Part shown: positions 56,322-64,000 of the stretch, one piece after another
How the letters are laid out: the number at the start of each line of letters is the position of its first letter
Position numbering within the stretch: position 1 is the stretch's first letter
NCBI GenBank assembly: GCA_025144245.1
Contig: JALXXC010000007.1
Coordinates: 1 to 64,000, forward strand
Reading direction: 5' to 3'
DNA: 64,000 nt
Source of the DNA: Corynebacterium sp. p3-SID1145
GTDB taxonomy: Bacteria > Actinomycetota > Actinomycetes > Mycobacteriales > Mycobacteriaceae
Made by a program: the position numbers and the translations under genes
Notes under the pieces: generated by a model
What the model saw: the letters and a program-made list of their open reading frames with translations, nothing else
What the model was told of the DNA's origin: nothing
Databases searched by the model: none

Positions 56322-56632
56322 GGTCTTCTCCTTTCTGTGCTCGGAGCGGGTGCCGCCCGGGCGGCCTAGCACCACCCGTTCAAACGGCTGTGCGGACAGT
56401 GTTGCACGCGACCCGGACACCGCCCAGAACAACTGCAGAGACTTATCCACAGATTCGATTACTTGTTCGATCACCAATCCACAAACGGCAGGTCGCAACT
56501 GAATGACGGGATGGGAAATTCGAACAGCGAGAGGGCGTCGAAAAGCGAAATTTTCACGCAATGGGATTCTGTTCCGTAGCGTGAGATGATAGGGTGGCCC
56601 CTACATTTTGTTCATTTTCCTTGGGAGGCCCA

Positions 56633-58033
56633 ATGTCTACTGCTGTGTCAAGCGGCAAGAAGACACAGACCAGCGCGATCGTCGTCACGGCGCTCGCACT
56701 TTTCTCGATGTTCTTCGGTGCCGGCAACCTCATCTTCCCGCCCATGCTCGCCGTGGAGGCGGGCGAGAATTTCTGGCCCGCGATCTTCGGCTTCCTGACC
56801 ACGGGCGCGCTTCTGCCCGTGCTCGCGGTGATCGCGATCGCCCTCTCCGGCTCGAACGTGCGCGACCTCGCGCAGCGCGCCGGCACGCTCTTCGGAGTCG
56901 TGTTCCCCGTTCTGGCATACCTGTCGATCGGTGCCTTCTACGCCCTGCCGCGAACCGGCGCTGTGTCCTTCGAGGTCGCGGTGACTCCGCTGTTCGGTTG
57001 GGAAAGCACCCTGACCGCGGCGATCTTCAACATCGTATTTTTCGGCATCGCGCTCGCAATTTCCTGGAACCCGAACAGCATCACCGACACCCTGGGTAAG
57101 TTCCTCACACCGGCGCTGGTGGTCCTGCTGACCGTCATGATCGGCATGGCTCTGTTCACGATGACGAACCAGCACTACTCGCCGAGCGAGGACTACGCTT
57201 CCAGCGCTTACCCGACGGGTGTCCTGGAGGGTTACCTGACCATGGACTCGATCGCTGCGCTGGCATTTTCCATCGTGGTTATCTCCTCGTTGCGCTTCAA
57301 GGGCTTCGAGGAAGGCAAGCCGCTTGTCCGCGGCACAATCCTCGCCGCGGTCGTCGCCAGCATCCTGCTCGCCCTGATCTACCTGGGCCTCGGCCTGATC
57401 GGCCGCGCGATGCCGGACGCCGGGCAGTACGACTCCGGAGCGCCGTTGCTTGCCGACGCAGCACTGCAGCTCATGGGCCGCCCCGGCCAGACCGTTTTCG
57501 CGCTCATCGTTGTGCTCGCCTGCATGACCACCGCTATCGGCCTCATCACCTCGACCGCCGAGTACTTCTCCCAGCAATTCGGCGGCTCCTACCACACCTG
57601 GGCGGTCATCTTCGCCGTTGCATCCGCCGTCATGGCGACGCAGGGCCTCGACTTCGTCATCTCGATTGCCGGCCCCGTCATCGGCTTCCTGTACCCGCCG
57701 GCGATCGCCCTGATCTTCGTCACCCTGATCGAGCCGGCATTCCGTCGCCGCACGCGCCTGCGCTGGGGCTTCTTCCTGCCAATCTGGGTGGCGGTGGTCT
57801 GGTCCCTGATCTCCACCTTCACTTCTCTCGGCTGGGGCGCAGACGCTCTGTCGCCTCTGGTCGACTGGTCGCCGATGCAGGACTACGACCTGGGCTGGCT
57901 GCTGCCGACGGCAGTGGCATTCGCGATCGGTGCCATCATCGACTTCGCGAAACCGCATGCCCCGCTCGAAATCGGTACACAGCGCACTGTTGACGGCGAC
58001 TCTTTGGAGGAGGCCGAAGCGCAGAACGTGTAG
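56633..58033 (+). CDS. brnQ: Branched-chain amino acid uptake carrier
   Basis: 466 residues from ATG 56633 with GGGAGG upstream; the frame opens to 56594 without a good start. LIV-II/BrnQ family: ALALFSMFFGAGNLIFPPMLAVEAGENF at the N-terminus, about 12 hydrophobic segments, ending with an acidic tail. Na+ or H+ coupled import of Ile, Leu and Val. A structured leader follows before the next gene. Confidence 0.94.
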   Translation: MSTAVSSGKKTQTSAIVVTALALFSMFFGAGNLIFPPMLAVEAGENFWPAIFGFLTTGALLPVLAVIAIALSGSNVRDLAQRAGTLFGVVFPVLAYLSIGAFYALPRTGAVSFEVAVTPLFGWESTLTAAIFNIVFFGIALAISWNPNSITDTLGKFLTPALVVLLTVMIGMALFTMTNQHYSPSEDYASSAYPTGVLEGYLTMDSIAALAFSIVVISSLRFKGFEEGKPLVRGTILAAVVASILLALIYLGLGLIGRAMPDAGQYDSGAPLLADAALQLMGRPGQTVFALIVVLACMTTAIGLITSTAEYFSQQFGGSYHTWAVIFAVASAVMATQGLDFVISIAGPVIGFLYPPAIALIFVTLIEPAFRRRTRLRWGFFLPIWVAVVWSLISTFTSLGWGADALSPLVDWSPMQDYDLGWLLPTAVAFAIGAIIDFAKPHAPLEIGTQRTVDGDSLEEAEAQNV

Positions 58034-58042
58034 GGGGAATGA

Positions 58043-58099
58043 GGTGGCCTTCCGTCACGTTGCACGGGGTGACAAGAATCCCCGAACGGAAGGACCACC
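58043..58099 (+). promoter_or_regulatory. Long inverted repeat covering the ribosome site of the luciferase-like gene
   Basis: GGTGGCCTTCCGT (58043-58055) pairs with ACGGAAGGACCACC (58086-58099) with one bulged A; inside, CGGGG pairs with CCCCG across a 10-base loop. The right arm contains the Shine-Dalgarno AAGGA and ends next to the ATG at 58100, so the fold would block translation. It may alternatively be the terminator of brnQ (no T-tract) or an operator. Confidence 0.7.
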
Positions 58100-59077
58100 A
58101 TGACCCCGCTGTCCCTGCTGGATTTCTGCACTGTCCGCGACGATGAGACGCCGGGCCAATCCATGGCCCGCTCAGTCGAACTCGCCCAGACGGCGGAGAA
58201 GCTGGGGTACGACCGCGTCTGGTACGCCGAGCACCACAACATGCCGTCGATCGCATCGTCGTCGCCGGCGGTGCTCATTTCCCATATCGCCGCCAAGACC
58301 GAGAAGATTCGTCTCGGTGCTGGCGGCGTCATGCTTCCCAACCACTCCCCGTATGTGATTGCGGAGCAGTTCGGCATGCTCGCCGAGCTGTACCCGGACC
58401 GCATTGACCTGGGTCTCGGACGCGCACCCGGCACAGACCAGAACACTCTTGGGCGGGCCCTCCGCAGGGATCCGATGGCGGCGGAAAATTTCCCGGACGA
58501 TGTCCTGGAGCTCCAGGGCTATCTCGCCGGGAATTCGGTGGTGCCGGGTGTGACCGCCATGCCGGGAGCCGGAACGAATGTGCCGCTGTACATTCTCGGA
58601 TCTTCGATGTTCGGGGCGACATTGGCGGCGAAGCTGGGGCTACCGTATTCATTCGCCTCCCACTTCGCACCGACGCACCTGGAGGCGGCGACGACCTACT
58701 ACCGCGAGAACTACCAGCCCTCCGAGCGGCACCCGGAGCCGTACGTGATCGCCGCAGTGAATGTCACTGCGTCAGATAGCGCAGCGGACGCCGCGCGCCA
58801 GACAGAACTTGTCCACCGCGCGAGGGTGCGCGCGCTCCTGGGACGCCAGGGGCGGACCCTCACCGAAGAACAGCTGGACAATGTGATGGCCTCGCCGCAG
58901 GGCCAGCAGATCGTCGGTATGCTGCGCTACACCGCGCAAGGCACTGGCGAGCAGGTCGCGGACTACCTGGAGAATTTCGCGGCGCACGCGAAGGCGGACG
59001 AGCTGATGGTTTCGTTCCAGTCCCCCACCCACGACGAGGCGGTCCGGGCAATGGAGATCGTTTCCGGCGCAGTCTAG
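58100..59077 (+). CDS. Luciferase-like flavin-dependent monooxygenase (LLM class)
   Basis: 325 residues, bacterial luciferase-type TIM barrel. Typical features: DRVWYAEHHNMPSIASSSPAV near residue 40, VMLPNHSPYVIAEQFGMLAELYPDRIDLGLGRAPG near 75-110, LGSSMFGATLAAKLGLPYSFASHF near 170, and the end KADELMVSFQSPTHDEAVRAME. FMN/F420-dependent oxidation of unknown substrate. It is the first gene after brnQ and is followed by the GntR-type regulator. Its leader is structured. Confidence 0.9.
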   Translation: MTPLSLLDFCTVRDDETPGQSMARSVELAQTAEKLGYDRVWYAEHHNMPSIASSSPAVLISHIAAKTEKIRLGAGGVMLPNHSPYVIAEQFGMLAELYPDRIDLGLGRAPGTDQNTLGRALRRDPMAAENFPDDVLELQGYLAGNSVVPGVTAMPGAGTNVPLYILGSSMFGATLAAKLGLPYSFASHFAPTHLEAATTYYRENYQPSERHPEPYVIAAVNVTASDSAADAARQTELVHRARVRALLGRQGRTLTEEQLDNVMASPQGQQIVGMLRYTAQGTGEQVADYLENFAAHAKADELMVSFQSPTHDEAVRAMEIVSGAV

Positions 59078-59168
59078 ATGAATATTTATGTCGGTGTTTT
59101 TGTACTCTAGCGAGAGGTTGTCGGGTAAAGTTTAGACAGTTTGACAAGTTCGAACCAGGAGAATTCCC

Positions 59169-59924
59169 ATCGCACGCCGACAGCAGCACGAGGAAATCGC
59201 AGACTATCTCCGCGGCTTGATCGATGACGGAACCCTCGCACCGGGCGATCCTCTCCCCTCCGAGGCGGAGCTGTGCGCGCAATTCGACACTTCGCGCGGC
59301 CCCGTGCGCCAAGCTGTGGCGAACCTGCGGGGCATGGGCCTGATCTCGTCCGGCCGCGGCCGCCGCTCGCTCGTGCTGGAGGCCCCGAAGACGAACAGCT
59401 TTAACGCGCTCATCTCCGCATCCGCACTCGTCGCGGAAGCGGGCCAGACCCCGGGCGAGAAGATCATCCGGGTCGCGAGGGAGCCCGCCGGCGAGAAGAT
59501 CGCTGTGGCGCTCAACCTGAAGGTCAACGACCCCGTCGTGGAAATCGTGCGCGTGCGCACGGCGAATGGGGTACCGGTGCTCATCGAAAGGCTCGTGTTC
59601 CCCCTCCGCTTCGGCGAGCGGTTCCTGGCTTTGACCCCGGAGAGCGAACCTGTGCACGACCAGCTTTTCGACGCCGGCGTGGTCATCGACAACGCGTCCC
59701 GCACCGCACAAGTGGACAGGGCCACCGCCACGCACGCGGAGCTTCTGGAAATTCCGGAAGGCGACCCGGTTTGGCGGCTGGAAATGAAGGGTTTCACATT
59801 CCAGGGTGAACCGGTGGAATACGCGGAGAATATTTACCGCGGAGATATGGTCAAGGTCGAACTCAGCAGTGTGCGGGGTGCGTCCATTCCGTTGAGGTTT
59901 GAGATCACCGCAGCGCAAGAATAG
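59169..59924 (+). CDS. GntR-family (HutC/UTRA) regulator with possible ATC start
   Basis: 251 residues if started at ATC 59169, where AGGAGA lies 7 bases upstream; the first standard codon in frame is TTG 59217. The winged helix includes HEEIADYLRGLIDDGTLAPGDPLPSEAELCAQFDTSRGPVRQAVANLRGMGLI; starting at 59217 would remove the first helix, so an ATC start or an alternative is needed. The C-terminus is a UTRA ligand domain (RTANGVPVLIERLVFPLRFGERFLAL .. VEYAENIYRGDMVKVEL). It lies just before a peptide-type ABC importer and probably controls it in response to a transported ligand. Confidence 0.88.
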   Translation: MARRQQHEEIADYLRGLIDDGTLAPGDPLPSEAELCAQFDTSRGPVRQAVANLRGMGLISSGRGRRSLVLEAPKTNSFNALISASALVAEAGQTPGEKIIRVAREPAGEKIAVALNLKVNDPVVEIVRVRTANGVPVLIERLVFPLRFGERFLALTPESEPVHDQLFDAGVVIDNASRTAQVDRATATHAELLEIPEGDPVWRLEMKGFTFQGEPVEYAENIYRGDMVKVELSSVRGASIPLRFEITAAQE

Positions 59925-59934
59925 CCTTTTGCAC

Positions 59935-61413
59935 ATGAGAGCACTCGGTACCGTCATGGCGGTACTTTCGGTCGGATTGCTGTCTGCGTGTTCCGCCGGC
60001 AGCACGGCATCGAATGTCGGCCGTATCGAACCGGACAGCGTGGTCGTGGGCACGACGTCGGCGCCCGCGTCGCTCGATTTCACCACCACCGGAGGTGCCG
60101 CGATCCCGCAGGCGCTCATGAACAACGTGTACGAGACGCTCGTGCGTATCGACGACTCCGGCCAGCCTCAACCCTTCCTCGCCGAAAGCTGGGACATCAG
60201 CAACGACAGGACCGAATACACGTTCCACCTCAAAGACGGTGTGGCCTTCTCCAACGGCGAGAAATTCACTGCCGAGACCGCCGCATTCTCAATCAACTAC
60301 GTGCGGGAAAAATGGACGAACGGGTTGTCCGCACAGATGGCGCCAGTCAGTGGCGTCGAGGTCGTCGATCCGCTGACGTTGAAGGTGACACTTCAGACCC
60401 CGTCGAATAGTTGGCTGTGGTCGATGGGGACGCTGACGGGGGCGATGATGGCTCCGGGAGGCATCGATAAGCTCCCGACCGATCCTGTGGGGACCGGGCC
60501 GTACATCGTCGACCGTTTTGCGCTCGGCGAGTCGATTTCCTTCTCAGCGCGCGACGATTACTGGGGTGAGCCCGCGCGGCAGGACGCTGCGATCCGGTAC
60601 TTCTCGGATGCTGTTTCGTCTGTGAATGCCCTGCGCGTGGGCGATGTCGATGTGCTGTGGGGGCTGCAGGCCCCCGAATTGCTAGAGACTTTGCCCGGTG
60701 AATTCGGCGTGGATGTGGGGACGACGAACGGCGAGGTTTTGCTGAGCTTGAACAATAAAGCCGCTCCGTTCAACGACCCGGATGTGCGCCGCGCGGTTGT
60801 GTACGCGATCGACAGGGACGCGCTCAACGACATCGTGTGGTCCGGCATGGCCGCTGACACCGGCGGTGCCCCCGTTGCGCCGAGTGACCCGTGGTTCACG
60901 GAGAACGATTATTTTCCCTACGACCCCGACAAATCGCGCGAGCTTTTAGCGGGCAGAACCCCCAAAGTGGAGTTGACCGTGCCGTCCCTCCCGTACGCGC
61001 AGGACGCGGCGGAACTGATTTTCTCGCAGCTCAAGGATGTCGGCTTCGAGGTGAAGCTAACCACCGTCGAATTCCCAGCGGTGTGGCTGAACCAGGTGCT
61101 CAAACAGGCGGACTACCAGTCGTCGTTGATCGCGCACGTCGAACCGCGCGATATGCCGCAGCTGTTTTCCCCCGAGTACTACGTCGGGTACGACTCCGAG
61201 GTGGTGCGGGACGATTTCGCCCGGGCGGATGCCGGCACCCCGGATCAGCAGATCGAGTTCATGCACGACGCCGTCGACTCGATCATGGCAGATGCGGGCT
61301 CCCTGACTCTGGCGAATCTGCCCAATATCGTTGTCACCGCCCCCGGCGTGAAAGGAGTCGATCCGAACGTGGTCACTGACGGACTCAGCCTGGCGGAGGT
61401 GACTAGGGGATGA
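59935..61413 (+). CDS. ABC importer substrate-binding lipoprotein (family 5, oligopeptide/nickel type)
   Basis: 492 residues from ATG 59935 (MRALGTVMAVLSVGLLSACSAG); the open frame to 59899 gives no better start. Lipobox LLSAC at residues 15-19. Family-5 binding protein with conserved YETLVRIDDSGQPQPFLAESWDI and the VGTGPYIVDRFALGES region. Captures peptides or similar small molecules outside. The next permease gene overlaps by 4 bases (ATGA). Ligand unknown; could also be a siderophore- or sugar-linked solute. Confidence 0.92.
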   Translation: MRALGTVMAVLSVGLLSACSAGSTASNVGRIEPDSVVVGTTSAPASLDFTTTGGAAIPQALMNNVYETLVRIDDSGQPQPFLAESWDISNDRTEYTFHLKDGVAFSNGEKFTAETAAFSINYVREKWTNGLSAQMAPVSGVEVVDPLTLKVTLQTPSNSWLWSMGTLTGAMMAPGGIDKLPTDPVGTGPYIVDRFALGESISFSARDDYWGEPARQDAAIRYFSDAVSSVNALRVGDVDVLWGLQAPELLETLPGEFGVDVGTTNGEVLLSLNNKAAPFNDPDVRRAVVYAIDRDALNDIVWSGMAADTGGAPVAPSDPWFTENDYFPYDPDKSRELLAGRTPKVELTVPSLPYAQDAAELIFSQLKDVGFEVKLTTVEFPAVWLNQVLKQADYQSSLIAHVEPRDMPQLFSPEYYVGYDSEVVRDDFARADAGTPDQQIEFMHDAVDSIMADAGSLTLANLPNIVVTAPGVKGVDPNVVTDGLSLAEVTRG

Positions 61414-62342
61414 AGGCGGTCGGACGCTTCGTGTCGCTGCTCTTCGCCGCGAGCGTGATCATCTTCCTGCTGCTGCGCGCAGTTCCGGGCGACCCGGCGC
61501 GGATCGCGCTAGGTGTGACCGCCTCGGAAGAGGACGTGGCGGAACTGGCGTCGCAATTGGGCACCGACCGGCCGCTGGTCGTGCAGTATTTCGACTGGGT
61601 CGGCGGAATGTTGACAGGCAATTTCGGTACCTCCCTGACGAGCAAGCAGGACATCACTCCCCTAGTGATCGACAGGATGCAGGTGTCCCTGATCCTGACC
61701 GTGAGCGCCATGGCGCTCTCGATGGCCATCGCCGTTCCTTTGGGCACGTATCTCGTGCGGCGGCGCGGAAAGCTGGACACTGCGATTGTTTCGGCGTTGA
61801 CCCAGGTCGGGATCGCGGTACCGAGCTTCCTCGTGGGCATTCTCGCCGTCGTGGTGTTCTCCGTGTGGTTGGGCTGGCTGCCGGCGAACGGTTGGGTCCC
61901 GCCCAACGCGGGATTCGGCGCGTTCCTGGCGCATCTGGTGTTGCCGGTGATCGCGCTGGCGCTTGTTCAGGCGGCGATCCTCACACGCTATGTGCGCAGC
62001 GCAGTCAACGAGGAACTGGACAAAGACTATGTCCGCACCGCCCGTGCTGTGGGCCTGTCCACCCGCCAGGCGCTGTACCGGCACGCCCTGCGCAACGCGT
62101 TTCTCCCTGTGCTGACGGTCACGGGACTGCAGTTCACCACTCTGATCGTGGGTGCGGTGGTCATCGAGCGCGTGTTCGCCCTTCCGGGGCTGGGCTCCAT
62201 GCTGCTGGATGCGGTGGCGACCCGCGACCTCACCACGGTGCAGACCCTCATGATGCTCCTCGTCGTGTTCACCCTGGCGGTCACACTGGTGGTGGACGTG
62301 CTGTACAGGTTCATCGACCCGCGGTTGAGGAGCCAGGCATGA
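61410..62342 (+). CDS. ABC importer permease (DppB type)
   Basis: 310 residues, about 6 membrane segments. The characteristic segment is near residue 200: EELDKDYVRTARAVGLSTRQ.. (EAA-loop, contacts the ATPase). Partner of the permease at 62339 (overlap ATGA) and of the binding protein before it. Forms the membrane channel for the imported ligand. Confidence 0.93.
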   Translation: MKAVGRFVSLLFAASVIIFLLLRAVPGDPARIALGVTASEEDVAELASQLGTDRPLVVQYFDWVGGMLTGNFGTSLTSKQDITPLVIDRMQVSLILTVSAMALSMAIAVPLGTYLVRRRGKLDTAIVSALTQVGIAVPSFLVGILAVVVFSVWLGWLPANGWVPPNAGFGAFLAHLVLPVIALALVQAAILTRYVRSAVNEELDKDYVRTARAVGLSTRQALYRHALRNAFLPVLTVTGLQFTTLIVGAVVIERVFALPGLGSMLLDAVATRDLTTVQTLMMLLVVFTLAVTLVVDVLYRFIDPRLRSQA

Positions 62343-63127
62343 GGAAGTGGCTAGGCCTCCTGTTCGTCGGTATGGCGGTGCTCTTCGCTGTGGTCGCGAT
62401 GGTGTGGACTCCGTACGACCCCGTGCACGCAGTGCCGGCGGAGAGGCTGCAAGGATCAACGCTCGCCCATTGGATGGGGACGGACCAGTACGGGCGCGAC
62501 GTGCTCAGCCGCGTGATGGACGGGGCACGGACCACGCTGACAGTCGCGGTGGCGTCGGTCGCGCTGTCTGCCACGGTCGGGGTTCCGCTGGGAGTGTGGG
62601 CCGGCATGAGCCGCGGCTGGACCGAGCGGCTGATCATGCGGGGCAACGATTTGCTCCTGGCATTCCCCGCGCTGCTGTTGGCCATCGTGTTCACAGCGGT
62701 GTTCGGGGGCTCGATGTGGATTGTGGTGCTGGCCATCGGCATCGCCGGTATCCCCGGGTTCGCACGTGTCTCGCGGGTGGGGACGCTGCAGGTGATGGCG
62801 CAGGACTACGTGCTCTCGGCGCGGATCTCCAAGGTCTCCGGGGTCGTGATTGCGTGGCGGCATGTGCTGCCGAATATCACCGCGACGCTGGCGGTGCAGG
62901 TCTCGGTGGCGCTGGCTTTGGCGATCCTGGCGGAGGCGGGGCTGTCTTTCCTGGGCCTGGGAACGCCTGCGCCGTACGCCTCTTGGGGGCGGATGCTGCA
63001 GTCGTCGCAGGCATTCCTCTCCACTGCTCCCCACCTGGCGCTGTGGCCGGGTCTAGCCATCGCCGCGACAGTGCTGGGCTTCAACCTGCTCGGCGATGCT
63101 GTGGCTGACAGGAGGTCCCACCGGTGA
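62339..63127 (+). CDS. ABC importer permease (DppC type)
   Basis: 262 residues starting MRKWLGLLFVGMAVLFAVVAM, with MGTDQYGRDVLSRVMDGARTTL (the DppC start segment) and the EAA loop AQDYVLSARISKVSG.. near residue 160, then ALAILAEAGLSFLGLGTPAP. ATG at 62339 overlaps the DppB stop. The gene ends one base inside the ATPase gene's GTG (GTGA). It completes the translocation pore. Confidence 0.93.
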   Translation: MRKWLGLLFVGMAVLFAVVAMVWTPYDPVHAVPAERLQGSTLAHWMGTDQYGRDVLSRVMDGARTTLTVAVASVALSATVGVPLGVWAGMSRGWTERLIMRGNDLLLAFPALLLAIVFTAVFGGSMWIVVLAIGIAGIPGFARVSRVGTLQVMAQDYVLSARISKVSGVVIAWRHVLPNITATLAVQVSVALALAILAEAGLSFLGLGTPAPYASWGRMLQSSQAFLSTAPHLALWPGLAIAATVLGFNLLGDAVADRRSHR

Positions 63128-64000
63128 CACTCGTGCATGTTGAAGATGTGTGCATCGACGGGATCCTAGACCGGATCTCATTCGATATCGCGCCCGGCGA
63201 ACGTCTCGGCCTGATCGGCGAATCAGGCTCCGGCAAGTCGATGACGGCCCTGACGATCATGGGGCTGCTGGATGAGCGGCTCCCGGTGTCCGGGACGGTC
63301 ACGCTCAACGGGACGGACATGATCGGCTCGTCGCCGCGGGTGAAGCGTAAGCAGCGCGGTTCGACGGTGTCCATGGTCTTTCAGGAGCCGATGACGGCGC
63401 TCGACCCGCTGATGACGGTGGAGCGCCAGGTGGCGGAAGCGTGCTCCATTCATAAGGCGCGCGAGCTTCTGCGAGAGGTGGGTGTCGACCGCACGGACGC
63501 GTACCCCCACCAGCTTTCGGGCGGACAGCGGCAACGAGTTCTGATCGCCATGGCCATCGCGGGCGACCCGGACCTGCTGATCTGCGATGAGCCGACGACG
63601 GCTCTCGACGTGGAGGTGCAGCGGCAGATTCTCGTCCTGCTGGACACACTGGTGCGGGAACGGGGGATGGCGCTGCTGTTCATCACCCACGACCTCGCCG
63701 TGATCAAGAAAATGACCGACCGGGTCATTGTGCTCAAGCACGGACAGATTGTGGACCCCGACGCTGATTTGGATAACCCGCAGGTCGACTACACCGCGCA
63801 GTTGGTGGCGGCGTCGAAACCGGGCCTTCCCGCGAAGCTCAGGGAGACCGGCGGGCCGGCGATCGAATTGCGCAACGTGACTTGGAGACGCGGCGGCACG
63901 GTGGCGCTCGACGACGTGAGCTTGTCGGTGCGCAAGGGCGAGCGGATCGGCATCGTGGGCGGTTCCGGCTCGGGCAAGACGTCGCTCCTGCGGATCATTT
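63124..64000 (+). CDS. ABC importer ATPase, tandem NBDs (DppD-DppF type), partial
   Basis: From GTG 63124 the frame is open to the window edge (over 290 codons). The first NBD is complete: Walker A GESGSGKSMTA, signature LSGGQRQRVLIAMAI, Walker B LLICDEPTTALD, H-loop ITHDL. A second NBD begins near 63850 (ELRNVTWRRGGTVALDD, Walker A GGSGSGKTSLL) and is cut off by the window end. Fused DppD-DppF ATPases occur in actinobacteria. It powers the importer encoded upstream. Confidence 0.93.
   Translation, partial: MTLVHVEDVCIDGILDRISFDIAPGERLGLIGESGSGKSMTALTIMGLLDERLPVSGTVTLNGTDMIGSSPRVKRKQRGSTVSMVFQEPMTALDPLMTVERQVAEACSIHKARELLREVGVDRTDAYPHQLSGGQRQRVLIAMAIAGDPDLLICDEPTTALDVEVQRQILVLLDTLVRERGMALLFITHDLAVIKKMTDRVIVLKHGQIVDPDADLDNPQVDYTAQLVAASKPGLPAKLRETGGPAIELRNVTWRRGGTVALDDVSLSVRKGERIGIVGGSGSGKTSLLRII

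Noticed and set aside
54846..56369. 507-codon plus-strand frame over the HNH gene
   Set aside because: Antisense to a protein with clear DUF222/HNH motifs; composition is shadow-like.
59100..59168. A clear GntR operator in the gap before the regulator
   Set aside because: Only loosely related TTGTC and GACAA blocks are present; not a convincing palindrome.

Overview
The window is a chromosomal segment of a high-GC Gram-positive bacterium, almost certainly a Corynebacterium. The evidence is the gene order enolase - FtsB-like - DUF501 - Ppx, an ArsR-Zur pair, the uppS-recO-era-ybeY-phoH-rsmE-dnaJ-hrcA-hemW block, an AecD-type C-S lyase, treS with maltokinase, many GTG/TTG starts and frequent ATGA/TAATG stop-start overlaps. 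I cannot name the species from sequence alone.

Layout. 1-860: end of thyA, dihydrofolate reductase and a frameshifted mycoredoxin/glutaredoxin gene. 861-9605: an accessory patch. It holds an AT-richer gene with uracil-DNA-glycosylase-like motifs (1427-2437) convergent with a tandem-AAA+ ATPase gene (2607-5480), a decayed DJ-1/PfpI copy, a small membrane-protein gene apparently cut by a decayed IS256-type element, and an intact quinone-oxidoreductase/DJ-1 operon. A tRNA with anticodon CAT follows at 9644-9717. 9870-20000: core genes (ppx, DUF501, ftsB-like, eno, mazG, dnaG) mixed with secreted proteins, a transglycosylase and an RNase-barstar pair. 20181-32320: AbiEi-like protein, dgt, TPM-domain protein, two related beta-domain proteins, glyS, ArsR, zur, a rubrerythrin-VIT metal transporter, uppS, recO and era. 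Era lies in the same uninterrupted frame as a second pyridoxal-kinase gene. 32317-41000: pdxY, a CBS-domain membrane protein, ybeY, phoH, rsmE, dnaJ, hrcA (with a CIRCE-like operator over its ribosome site), hemW and an unknown gene. 40840-44564: two tandem long-chain acyl-CoA ligases; the downstream copy has lost its C-terminal lysine motif. 44697-54888: malQ, two tiny membrane proteins, an esterase, idi, a lipoprotein, an ABC exporter, aecD, treS and maltokinase. 54885-64000: a DUF222/HNH protein, brnQ, a luciferase-like oxidoreductase, and a GntR-regulated oligopeptide-type ABC importer that runs off the end.

Functional themes: maltose/trehalose metabolism (malQ, treS, maltokinase), metal homeostasis (ArsR, Zur, VIT), a long minus-strand housekeeping block for RNA maturation and chaperone control, and an importer operon with a dedicated GntR regulator. 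Two non-coding leaders (before the second acyl-CoA ligase and before the luciferase-like gene) can fold so that the ribosome-binding site is inside a stem. The least explained region is 861-5600, whose two convergent genes look horizontally acquired and could be an undescribed two-gene system. That is inference, not demonstrated.
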